From positions 1 to 6,015 of the forward strand of contig VBLA01000097.1 of assembly GCA_005879245.1 (NCBI GenBank): a DNA stretch of 6,015 nt, written 5' to 3'. A program made the translations under genes and the position numbers. The notes beneath the pieces were generated by a model, which did no database searches, was not told the DNA's origin, and worked only from the letters and a program-made list of their open reading frames with translations. The stretch is from Deltaproteobacteria bacterium. GTDB lineage: Bacteria; Desulfobacterota; Binatia; DP-6. Below are positions 1 to 5,937 of this stretch, piece by piece (within the stretch, counting starts at the first letter, position 1; each line of letters opens with the position of its first letter).

Positions 1-224
1 ACGAGCAGCGATCCCCCCACGTCGGCGAGCGAACGGGCGAACCGGCCTGCGTCGTCCTCGAAGATGCGGAGGGCGACGATCTTCCGGCAGAGCGCCTCCG
101 CGTCCGCCTCCGTGTCGCGCGCGCCGACGCCGAGGAGCACGCAGAGCCCGCGCCCGATGGCACCCACGACCTCGCTCTCCACGGCCACCTGCGCCTCACG
201 CACGCGCTGCACGACGGCCCGCAC
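1..224 (-). CDS. dtd: D-aminoacyl-tRNA deacylase (Dtd), N-terminal part, cut by window edge
   Basis: Dtd hydrolyses D-aminoacyl-tRNAs (D-Tyr and others, and mischarged Gly-tRNA-Ala) in the cytoplasm, recycling tRNA and keeping D-residues out of proteins. The first 74 codons are visible. They begin [20 protein letters not shown], then read on through [10 protein letters not shown] (about residues 25-34), an acidic DTEADA stretch, [17 protein letters not shown] and finally [10 protein letters not shown], which runs off the window. This matches the family's first half in order and spacing (E. coli Dtd is 145 aa). The SQFTL segment and the Gly-cisPro motif lie beyond base 1, so catalytic integrity cannot be checked. 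The start is GTG at 222-224; an in-frame TAA at 234-236, three codons upstream, leaves no earlier choice. No clear Shine-Dalgarno sequence precedes it. It lies 46 bases after the HAD-PlsC stop on the same strand, so co-transcription is likely (inference). Confidence 0.93.
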   Translation of the reverse strand, partial: MRAVVQRVREAQVAVESEVVGAIGRGLCVLLGVGARDTEADAEALCRKIVALRIFEDDAGRFARSLADVGGSLL

Positions 225-270
225 GCGACCGTTTTAAGCACGATTGGCGCGGTACCACCAGAAACCACGC

Positions 271-1710
271 TCACGCGACGGGCGCGTCGAAGCGCTCGAG
301 CGTGTCGAGGAAGAGCGCACGCACCTCGGCGATGCGGCGGTCGAGGGTGTCGAGCGTCCAGTCGTCGGTGGGGATGGGCGGATGCACGACCACGTCCACC
401 GTGGCGGGACGGATGACGAGGCCGTGCTTGGGGAGCGCATCGAGGGCGTTCCTGAACACGATCGGGACGATCGGGACGCGGGCGCCCATCGCCAGGTGGA
501 AGGCGCCCTTCTTGAAAGGGCCCGGGCGGAGGGTGGTGCTCCGTGTGCCCTCGGGCGCGATGACGAACGAGGTGCCCTCGCGCAGGGTCGCGATCGCCGG
601 GCGGAGCGCCTCGATCGCCTTCTGCCGGTCGAGCCGGTCGATGAAGACGACGCCCGCGAGCGCGAAGACGGGTCCGAAGAGGGGGTTGCCGCGCGCCTCC
701 TTCTTCGCCACGCCGGAGAAGTCCCGCCGGAGGAGCTTGCAGAGGAGGAGGACGTCGATCGCACTCTGGTGATTGAAGACGAAGACCGCGGGCCGCCGCG
801 ACCAGAGATGCTCCTCGCCGCGCACGGCGAGGCGGACGCCGGCGAGCGCGGTCCCGAACTCGCCCCAGGTGGCGATCGCGAAGTTCACCATGTCGCGCCG
901 GCTCCGGTTCAGCACGCCGGGGACCGCCCCCACGACGAGCGCCGGGAGGATGCTCCCGATCGCCAGCGTCGAGCGAACGATCTGGACCGGACTCGGCGTG
1001 CCGCGCGCGGTGAAGCGCTGGACCGGCCAGCCGCGGCGGGCAGCGATCGTGGTGAGGCGCCGGTTGGGGTTCGTCGGGCGCGGGTGGCCGACGATCTCGA
1101 GCAGCGGGAGGTCCTCGTCGCTGTCGGTGTAGAAGTAGCTCCGGGAAAGGTCGATGCCGTGCTCGCGGGCGAGCGCCCGGGCCGCCAGCGCCTTCCCGCC
1201 GCCCCAGCACGTCGGCCAGACGTGCCGCCCCGTGAGCCGGCCGTTCTCCACCTCGAGCTGCGTGCAGAGGACGTGCGGGATGCCGAGCTCCCGCGCCAGG
1301 GGCTCGATCTGGTAGCGGGTAGCGGACGACACGAGGGCGAGGGTGTGCCCGCGGCGGCGGTGGGCCTGCACCAGCGCGCGCGACTCGGGGTAGATCATGG
1401 CGGCGATCGCGCGCGTGAAGATGCGCTCGCCGAGCTCCTCGAGCTCCCGCTCGGGGACGTCGCGCAGCCAGGCTGCCGTCGCCGCGATGAGCCGCGAGAA
1501 GCCGACGCGCCCGAGCTGGAAGCGGATCGTGTTGGCGAGCGTGTCGGCGATGTCGCGCGGGCTCATCCGACCGGCGAGGAGCCGGTCGCGCACGAAGGCC
1601 ACCGCCGAGAAGCCGGCGATCAGCGTCCCGTCGACGTCAAAGAGCGCGGCGACCCGGGGGCCCTCGGGACCCTCCTCGATCTCGTGCGTGAACCGGGCGT
1701 GGAGTGCCAT
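271..1710 (-). CDS. plsC: HAD-IB phosphatase / 1-acyl-sn-glycerol-3-phosphate acyltransferase fusion (PlsC)
   Basis: This 479-residue protein has two domains. The N-terminal half is a HAD subfamily IB phosphatase: motif I DVDGTL with D25 and D27, a helical cap at about 35-115, motif II LVSSA (S128), motif III lysine K173 in GGGK, and motif IV TDSDED (D196, D200). All catalytic positions are present, so it may be active. A hydrophobic stretch at about 248-267 may associate with the membrane. The C-terminal half is a PlsC/LPLAT domain: NHQSAID (H314, D319), FIDR (356-359), PEGTRS (E387-S391) and VPIVPI (412-417). It should acylate lysophosphatidic acid to phosphatidic acid at the inner membrane face. 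The architecture resembles M. tuberculosis Rv2483c, which sits beside plsB2. The HAD substrate is unknown; phosphoserine-phosphatase-like labels rest on fold only. The start is ATG 1708-1710, with GGTGG eight bases upstream; GTG at 1720-1722 is an alternative. dtd follows downstream. Confidence 0.93.
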   Translation of the reverse strand: MALHARFTHEIEEGPEGPRVAALFDVDGTLIAGFSAVAFVRDRLLAGRMSPRDIADTLANTIRFQLGRVGFSRLIAATAAWLRDVPERELEELGERIFTRAIAAMIYPESRALVQAHRRRGHTLALVSSATRYQIEPLARELGIPHVLCTQLEVENGRLTGRHVWPTCWGGGKALAARALAREHGIDLSRSYFYTDSDEDLPLLEIVGHPRPTNPNRRLTTIAARRGWPVQRFTARGTPSPVQIVRSTLAIGSILPALVVGAVPGVLNRSRRDMVNFAIATWGEFGTALAGVRLAVRGEEHLWSRRPAVFVFNHQSAIDVLLLCKLLRRDFSGVAKKEARGNPLFGPVFALAGVVFIDRLDRQKAIEALRPAIATLREGTSFVIAPEGTRSTTLRPGPFKKGAFHLAMGARVPIVPIVFRNALDALPKHGLVIRPATVDVVVHPPIPTDDWTLDTLDRRIAEVRALFLDTLERFDAPVA

Positions 1711-1811
1711 GCCGCTCGCCACCGAGGCCCAGGATACCTCCACGGCGGTCCGGCGGTCGAGGCGTATCCGGACTTCCCGGCCAACGGTACACTTCGATAG
1801 AGTGCGGGCTG
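1711..1811. promoter_or_regulatory. Divergent intergenic region between HAD-plsC and plsB
   Basis: Both genes read outward from this stretch of about 100 bases, so it must hold their promoters unless transcription comes from further away. Toward plsC, the minus strand offers TCGACC (1755-1760) and TATCCT (1731-1736), 18 bases apart, each matching four of six sigma-70 consensus positions; the start would fall near 1724. Toward plsB, a TACACT at 1788-1793 could be a -10 box, but no good -35 lies upstream. Two further structures are visible: an 8-base tandem direct repeat CGGCGGTC (1743-1750 and 1751-1758), and an inverted repeat GTCCGG (1748-1753) / CCGGAC (1768-1773) around the proposed -35. 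They could form an operator, but short GC-rich repeats arise easily in this composition. Confidence 0.35.
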
Positions 1812-4199
1812 GTGGGCCTCTCTCCCCTGGTGCGTCCCCTGGCCGACGAGCCGCGGTGGCCCGCGACCGGGCGGCGGGTCGTATTCCTGGTTGACGCGTC
1901 GAGCCGGCTCGAGCGCCGTCTGCTCGAGGGCTGGATCGCGCGCGCGCGCCCGGAGGGTGTGACGCCGGCGGGGTACGACGTCCTCGCGATTCCTGCATCG
2001 CGTCGGCGGCGGGCGGGGGCGGTCGACCCGCGGCTCGAGGCCACGCTCGCCATGGGGGACGATCCGTTGCTCGCGCCGCTTCGCGCCGCCTGGCTCCCCG
2101 CCGAGCGGAACGGCGTCCGGGCGGCGCGCCTCTCGGCGCTCCTCACCCTGGGCGACCCGCGCGACCCGGGCCGGCTCCGCCAGCGGGGGGTGCTCCGGCG
2201 GCACCCGGACCGCTGCCGGATCGTGGTTGGCGAGCCGGCACCGGCCTCGGAGCTGCGCGAGCGCTGGCGGCGCGCCGGCGGGACCGACCTCGGCCACACC
2301 GCCGGGCTCCCCGACTTCGTCGCCCGGCAGGCGGCGCTGGCGCTCGACCGGGCCGAGCGCCGCCTCCGCGGGGCCCGCTACAAGGTGCCGCGCTTCGTCG
2401 AGCAGGAGATCGTCACCCGGCCGACCTTCCGCGGCGGGGTTGCACGACTCGCTCGGAACCTCGCGCGCAGCGAGACCCAGGTCGCGCGTGAGGCGCGTCG
2501 CTATCTCCGCGAGATCGCCGCAAGCCACAGCCCGCGGATGATCGAGTTCGCCGCCAGCCTGATCCGCTACCTCTACACGCAAGGATATGGCGAGACGCTG
2601 CACTACGATCGCTCCCAGCTCGCCGCGCTGACGGTCCTCGGCCAGCGCCACCCGCTCGTCTTCCTCCCCAGCCACAAGTCGAACCTCGACAGCCTGGTCC
2701 TCAAGTACGCGCTCTACGAGAACGGCCTCCCGCCGAACCACACGGCTGGCGGCATCAACATGAACTTCTTCCCGACCGGCGGGCTTCTCCGCCGCACGGG
2801 GATCTTCTTCATCCGCCGCACCTTCAAGGACAACGAGATCTACAAGTTCGTCCTCCGCCAGTACATCGACTACCTGGTCGAGAAGCGCTTCCCGCTCGAG
2901 TGGTACATCGAAGGCACACGGTCGCGCGCCGGGAAGCTGATGCCGCCGCGCTTCGGGCTCCTCGCCTACGTGGTGGACGCCTACCGCCGGGGCAAGAGCG
3001 ACGACGTCCTGCTGGTCCCCGTTTCCATCGCGTACGACCAGATCCAGGACGTCGCGGGCTACGCGGCGGAGGAGCGCGGGGCCGCGAAGCAGGCCGAGAG
3101 CTTCGGCTGGCTCCTCCGTTTCGCGCGGGCGCTCCGCCGCCGCTACGGCCAGATCTACATCCGGTTCGGCGAGCCCCTCTCGCTGGGGCAGGCGCTCGGC
3201 GCCCCCGACCCGGGCGCCGAGCCCGCCCCCGACGAGCAGAGCCTCGACCTCCAGAAGCTCGCCTTCGAGGTCGCGGTTCGCATCAACCGGGTGACACCGA
3301 TGACCGCGATCTCGCTCGTCACGCTGGCCCTCCTCGGCACCGGCAACCGCGCCCTCAGCGTGGCGGAGACGATCATCCGCTTGAGGAACCTCCTCGACTA
3401 CGTCCGGCGGCGGAACCTCCCGACCGCCGGTGAGCTCGACCTCGACACCGTCGCGGGTGTGGAGCGTGCGCTCGAGGCGCTGGTCGAGAACGGCGTCGTC
3501 ACCTGCTTCGCGGAGGGACCCGAGCCGGTCTACGCGATCGGTCCCGAGCAGCACCTAGTCGCCTCGTACTACCGCAACACCATCATCCACTTCTTCGTGA
3601 ACGGGGCGATCGCGGAGCTCGCCCTGCTCGGCGCGGCCGAGGACGGCATCGGCGATCCCACGGTCGCGTTCTGGGAGGAGGCGATGCGGCTCCGGGATCT
3701 CCTCAAGTTCGAGTTCTTCTTCGCGGAGAAGGAGGCGTTCCGCGAGGAATTGCGGGAGGAGATCCGCCTCCACGACCCCGAGTGGGAGCGACGGCTCGCG
3801 GCCGGACCGATGGAGATCCAGGCGCTGCTCCGTCGCTTCCGTCCCTTCAGCGCCCACCGCGTGCTGCGCCCGTTCCTGGAAGCGTATTGCGTGGTGGCCG
3901 AGGCGCTCGAGCGCCGTCCCGTCGACGCGGCCGTCGACGAGGCCGAGTTCCTGCGCAGCTGCCAGGCGCGCGGGCGGCAGTACGTACTGCAGGGGCGGCT
4001 CCGGAGCCCAGAATCCGTCTCGCAGATCCTCTTTGCCACGGCGCTCCGGCTGGCGCACAATCGCGAGATCGTGCAGCCCGGCGCACGGGACCTGGGCGAG
4101 CGGCGCCGTGCCTTCGCCGAGGAGATGCGGCGGGCGATCCGTCGGGTCGACACGATCGCGGCGCTCGTGACGGCGCGGCACGCGGGGCTGATCGACTGA
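1812..4199 (+). CDS. plsB: Glycerol-3-phosphate 1-O-acyltransferase, PlsB type
   Basis: PlsB transfers a fatty acyl group from acyl-CoA or acyl-ACP to sn-glycerol-3-phosphate, making lysophosphatidic acid at the inner membrane face; this is the first committed step of phospholipid synthesis. From the chosen start the protein is 795 aa, close to E. coli PlsB (807). The four acyltransferase motifs appear in order: PSHKSNLD (H288, D293; E. coli H306/D311), GIFFIRRTFKDNE with R335-R336, EGTRSRAGKL (E367-S371), and LLVPVSIAYDQ (P403). AAEERGAAKQAES follows. An N-terminal regulatory part (about 1-200) and a long C-terminal GPAT region (about 470-795) flank the core. The EGTRSRAG and VPVSIAYDQ wording looks closer to actinobacterial PlsB2 than to the enterobacterial EGGRS form. 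Frame-open sequence reaches back to ATG 1704, but that leader is Arg/Pro-rich, unlike the family, and would overlap plsC. GTG 1812 is preferred and GTG 1830 is possible. It is divergent from plsC, its pathway partner. Confidence 0.93.
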   Translation: MGLSPLVRPLADEPRWPATGRRVVFLVDASSRLERRLLEGWIARARPEGVTPAGYDVLAIPASRRRRAGAVDPRLEATLAMGDDPLLAPLRAAWLPAERNGVRAARLSALLTLGDPRDPGRLRQRGVLRRHPDRCRIVVGEPAPASELRERWRRAGGTDLGHTAGLPDFVARQAALALDRAERRLRGARYKVPRFVEQEIVTRPTFRGGVARLARNLARSETQVAREARRYLREIAASHSPRMIEFAASLIRYLYTQGYGETLHYDRSQLAALTVLGQRHPLVFLPSHKSNLDSLVLKYALYENGLPPNHTAGGINMNFFPTGGLLRRTGIFFIRRTFKDNEIYKFVLRQYIDYLVEKRFPLEWYIEGTRSRAGKLMPPRFGLLAYVVDAYRRGKSDDVLLVPVSIAYDQIQDVAGYAAEERGAAKQAESFGWLLRFARALRRRYGQIYIRFGEPLSLGQALGAPDPGAEPAPDEQSLDLQKLAFEVAVRINRVTPMTAISLVTLALLGTGNRALSVAETIIRLRNLLDYVRRRNLPTAGELDLDTVAGVERALEALVENGVVTCFAEGPEPVYAIGPEQHLVASYYRNTIIHFFVNGAIAELALLGAAEDGIGDPTVAFWEEAMRLRDLLKFEFFFAEKEAFREELREEIRLHDPEWERRLAAGPMEIQALLRRFRPFSAHRVLRPFLEAYCVVAEALERRPVDAAVDEAEFLRSCQARGRQYVLQGRLRSPESVSQILFATALRLAHNREIVQPGARDLGERRRAFAEEMRRAIRRVDTIAALVTARHAGLID

Positions 4200-4210
4200 T
4201 CGTCTTCGCC

Positions 4211-4233
4211 CCGTGCGAGTGGCGTGCGCACGG
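4211..4233. repeat. Short inverted repeat between plsB and lgt
   Basis: CCGTGCG (4211-4217) and CGCACGG (4227-4233) are perfect complements separated by nine bases. The right arm overlaps the 8-base palindrome GTGCGCAC (4224-4231). The structure lies in the 61-base gap after the plsB stop. No T-run follows on either strand, so it is not a standard intrinsic terminator; it may be a weak hairpin in a read-through transcript or chance in GC-rich DNA. Confidence 0.25.
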
Positions 4234-4260
4234 CGCGTCGGCTATCATGCAGCCGCCCGG

Positions 4261-5028
4261 ATGCTCCCGGACGTGCTCCACATCGGGCCGATCCCGATCC
4301 ACCTTTTCGGCATCTTCCTCGCGCTCGCGTTTCTCGCGGCGGGCTGGGTGAGCGCTCGCGAGTTCGCCCGCAGGGGGTACGATCCGTCCCTCGCCTCGAA
4401 CGCGGTCGTGTGGGCCGCGGTGGGCGGCATCATCGGTGCACGGCTCTGGCTCGTGATCGACGCCTGGCCCGAGTTCGTGCGGGCGCCGGCCAGCTTTCTC
4501 CTCACCGGCGGCGGCTTCGTCTTCTACGGTGGGCTCCTGGGCGGTGCGGTCGCCGTGACGGTCTACTTCCGTCGGGTGGGGATCCCGTGGTGGAACGGGG
4601 CCGATGCGGCCGCGCCAGCGATCGCGCTCGCGCAGGCCATTGGACGTCTCGGCTGCCAGGTGGCCGGGGACGGGGATTGGGGGAAGGAGACGACCCTGCC
4701 CTGGGGCATGGCGTATCCCTACGCGGTGGTCGGCTGGGACAAGCCCCCGGGTGTCCGGGTGCATCCCACGCCCCTCTACGAGGCCGCCGCGTACCTGACC
4801 ATCTTCTGGGTCCTCTCGCGCCTCAGCCGGGAGGCGACCCCGGAGGGGACGGTCGTCGCCTGGTACCTGATCCTCGCCAGCGCGGCCCGCTTCCTCGTCG
4901 AGTTCGTGCGCGTCAATCCGCAGGTCGCCTTCGGGCTGACCGAGGCGCAGCTCACGAGCCTCGTGCTGATCGGCTGCGGGGCGTCGGTGCTGGTGGCGAA
5001 GGGAGCATGGCGAACAGCCGCGGCCTGA
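4261..5028 (+). CDS. lgt: Prolipoprotein diacylglyceryl transferase (Lgt), variant active site
   Basis: Lgt moves the diacylglyceryl group of phosphatidylglycerol onto the lipobox cysteine of prolipoproteins in the inner membrane, the first lipoprotein maturation step. The 255-aa protein is strongly hydrophobic with about seven membrane segments. It has the family order: IGPIPIHLFG (8-17), GGFVFYGGLLGG (84-95), the signature GRLGCQVAGDGDWG (128-141), HPTPLYE (168-174), and ARFLVEFVR (209-217). Aligned with E. coli, R143, G154, R239, E243 and R246 are kept (R129, G141, R210, E214, R217). However, Y26 is F16, H103 is Y89, N146 is C132 and E151 is an aspartate (D137 or D139). A GDGDWG signature also occurs, as I recall, in Bacteroidota homologues, so this may be a natural subfamily. 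ATG 4261 is preferred because the IGPIPIH start aligns with the family; GTG 4213 would add an unmatched leader. No clear Shine-Dalgarno sequence is seen. It overlaps the thioredoxin gene. Confidence 0.88.
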   Translation: MLPDVLHIGPIPIHLFGIFLALAFLAAGWVSAREFARRGYDPSLASNAVVWAAVGGIIGARLWLVIDAWPEFVRAPASFLLTGGGFVFYGGLLGGAVAVTVYFRRVGIPWWNGADAAAPAIALAQAIGRLGCQVAGDGDWGKETTLPWGMAYPYAVVGWDKPPGVRVHPTPLYEAAAYLTIFWVLSRLSREATPEGTVVAWYLILASAARFLVEFVRVNPQVAFGLTEAQLTSLVLIGCGASVLVAKGAWRTAAA

Positions 5029-5564
5029 AGGTTGCCGTCGCCGCGGTGGCGGTGGGGCTCGCTGCCGCCGGCGGGTTGCTCGCGCTCGGACATCGCGGGC
5101 CACGGCTGGCGCCCGACTTCGCCGCACCCGACCTGGCGGGGCACGCGGTGCGCCTCTCGGCCCTCCGCGGCCAGGTGGTGGTGCTGAACCTCTGGACCAC
5201 GTGGTGTCCGCCCTGCCGCGAGGAGATGCCATCGATGGAGCGACTCTACGGCCAGCTCCGTGATCGCGACTTCCAGCTCCTCGCCGTCAGTCAGGATGAG
5301 GACGGCTCGAAAACGGTCGAGCCGTTCGTACGTCAGCTCGGGATCACCTTCCCCGTGCTCCTCGACCCCGAGCGGCAGGTCGGCGAGCGCTACGGGGTGT
5401 GGGGATACCCGGAAACCTTCATCATCGACCGCAACGGGTACGTCGTTGAGCGGGTCATCGGCCCGCGCGACTGGGCCACGCCCGCCCAGCTCGCGGCCCT
5501 CGAGGCGCTCATCGCCGCCGACGGCGACGGGGCGAACGCGTCAGCGCCGCGCGGGCCTTCTTGA
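5007..5564 (+). CDS. TlpA/ResA-like membrane-anchored thioredoxin-fold oxidoreductase
   Basis: This 185-aa protein has an N-terminal uncleaved membrane anchor (about 8-28, Ala/Val/Leu-rich after MANSRGLK) and an AhpC/TSA-Redoxin-like thioredoxin domain facing out of the cytoplasm. The entry segment APDFAAPDLAGHAVRLSALR (35-54) is typical of the TlpA/ResA group. The active site is WCPPC (C67, C70), the only two cysteines in the protein. The cis-proline loop is GYPETFIID (P135), and VVERVIGP completes the sheet. Such proteins reduce disulfides in extracytoplasmic targets, often apocytochrome c, using electrons from CcdA/DsbD. No cytochrome or ccd gene is present here, so the target is unknown. 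There is no lipobox, so it is not an Lgt substrate despite its neighbour. The start ATG 5007 lies inside the end of lgt; GGTGG at 4992-4996 (spacing 10) or GGAG at 5002-5005 (spacing 1) could serve as ribosome binding site. The 22-base overlap suggests translational coupling. Its 3' end overlaps the ACT gene. Confidence 0.92.
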   Translation: MANSRGLKVAVAAVAVGLAAAGGLLALGHRGPRLAPDFAAPDLAGHAVRLSALRGQVVVLNLWTTWCPPCREEMPSMERLYGQLRDRDFQLLAVSQDEDGSKTVEPFVRQLGITFPVLLDPERQVGERYGVWGYPETFIIDRNGYVVERVIGPRDWATPAQLAALEALIAADGDGANASAPRGPS

Positions 5565-5925
5565 GGTCGGAGACGTGAAGGTAGACGACGGCTTCACCCT
5601 GCACGGCGGGGACGCTGCCGTAGGCGTAGTTGATGTTCACGCCGGCGCGGGCGAGCTGCCGCGTGGCGATGGCGAGCGCCCCCGGGCGGTCGGGCATGTC
5701 GACGGCGAGAACGTCGGACGCGACCACGAGCACGCCCCGCTCGCCGAGCAGGTGGAGAGCCTTCTGCGGATCACTCACCACGAAGCGCACGACCGCATGA
5801 TCGGTCAGGTTCGCGATCGTGAGAGCGCGGATGTTGACGGCGTGACGTCCGAGATCGGCCGCGAGCGCGGCCAGCGTGCCGGCCTTGTTCTCGAGAAACG
5901 CGGAGAGCTGTGTCTCAACCCGCAT
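5509..5925 (-). CDS. Tandem ACT-domain protein (amino-acid-binding regulatory protein)
   Basis: The 138-aa protein consists almost entirely of two ACT domains and has no attached enzyme. The first spans about residues 4-68 (LSAFLENKAGTLAALAADLG, then VNIRALTIA and HAVVRFVVSD). The second spans about 70-130 (VLAVDMPDRPGALAIATRQL, then GVNINYAYGS and GEAVVYLHVSD). The ENKAGTL and DRPGAL loops are the usual ligand-binding turns between the first strand and helix of ACT domains, so amino-acid sensing is likely. Free-standing tandem-ACT proteins (COG4747 type) are often found near phenylacetate-CoA ligase or 2-oxoacid oxidoreductase genes; anything upstream of it here lies outside the window. The tail is SPRRRRRR, translated from DNA that also codes for the thioredoxin C-terminus (56-base convergent overlap), so it is probably not part of the fold. 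ATG 5923-5925 is chosen over GTG 5929-5931 because a GGAGG lies seven bases before it. Confidence 0.88.
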   Translation of the reverse strand: MRVETQLSAFLENKAGTLAALAADLGRHAVNIRALTIANLTDHAVVRFVVSDPQKALHLLGERGVLVVASDVLAVDMPDRPGALAIATRQLARAGVNINYAYGSVPAVQGEAVVYLHVSDLKKARAALTRSPRRRRRR

Positions 5926-5932
5926 CACCACC

Positions 5933-5937
5933 CCTCC
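5933..5937 (-). promoter_or_regulatory. Strong Shine-Dalgarno sequence of the ACT-domain gene
   Basis: On the minus strand GGAGG, inside GGGGAGGGG, stands seven bases before ATG 5925. It is the best ribosome binding site in the window and decides the start in favour of that ATG over the two GTG codons just upstream. The sequence TGATG at 5923-5927 also creates a stop-start overlap with a frame open to the window edge, but that frame shows no family resemblance. Confidence 0.65.

Noticed and set aside
231..240. AT-rich pocket TGCTTAAAAC (minus strand) as a dtd promoter
   Set aside because: Only three of six -10 positions match, no -35 is evident, and it sits eight bases before the GTG. Co-transcription with HAD-plsC explains dtd expression.
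244..1800. A 518-codon open frame on the plus strand opposite HAD-plsC
   Set aside because: Its product is a charged, Arg/Glu/Ala/Asp-rich sequence with no domain, and it is the mirror of a gene with complete HAD and PlsC motifs. Long antisense open frames are expected at this GC content.
1704..1811. Longer plsB starting at ATG 1704
   Set aside because: The extra 36 residues are Arg/Pro/Ser-rich, unlike PlsB N-termini, and the start would overlap the first codons of plsC and consume the whole divergent promoter gap.
1620..3554. A 644-codon open frame on the minus strand opposite plsB
   Set aside because: It overlaps both plsC and plsB in antisense, and its product is Glu/Arg/Val/Ala/Leu-rich without recognisable motifs. 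The opposite strand carries all four PlsB motifs.
4243..4248. TATCAT as a -10 box for lgt
   Set aside because: It matches five of six consensus positions, but no -35 sequence lies at 15-19 bases, and transcription would begin almost at the lgt ATG. Read-through from plsB is as likely.
4224..5006. In-frame upstream extension of the thioredoxin gene through lgt
   Set aside because: The extension translates lgt in the wrong frame into Arg/Gly-rich sequence. The thioredoxin protein starts naturally at ATG 5007 with a charged tip and membrane anchor.
3847..5232. A 461-codon open frame on the minus strand across plsB, lgt and the thioredoxin gene
   Set aside because: It spans three well-supported genes, and its translation is Arg/Pro/Gly low-complexity sequence typical of a GC-rich shadow frame.
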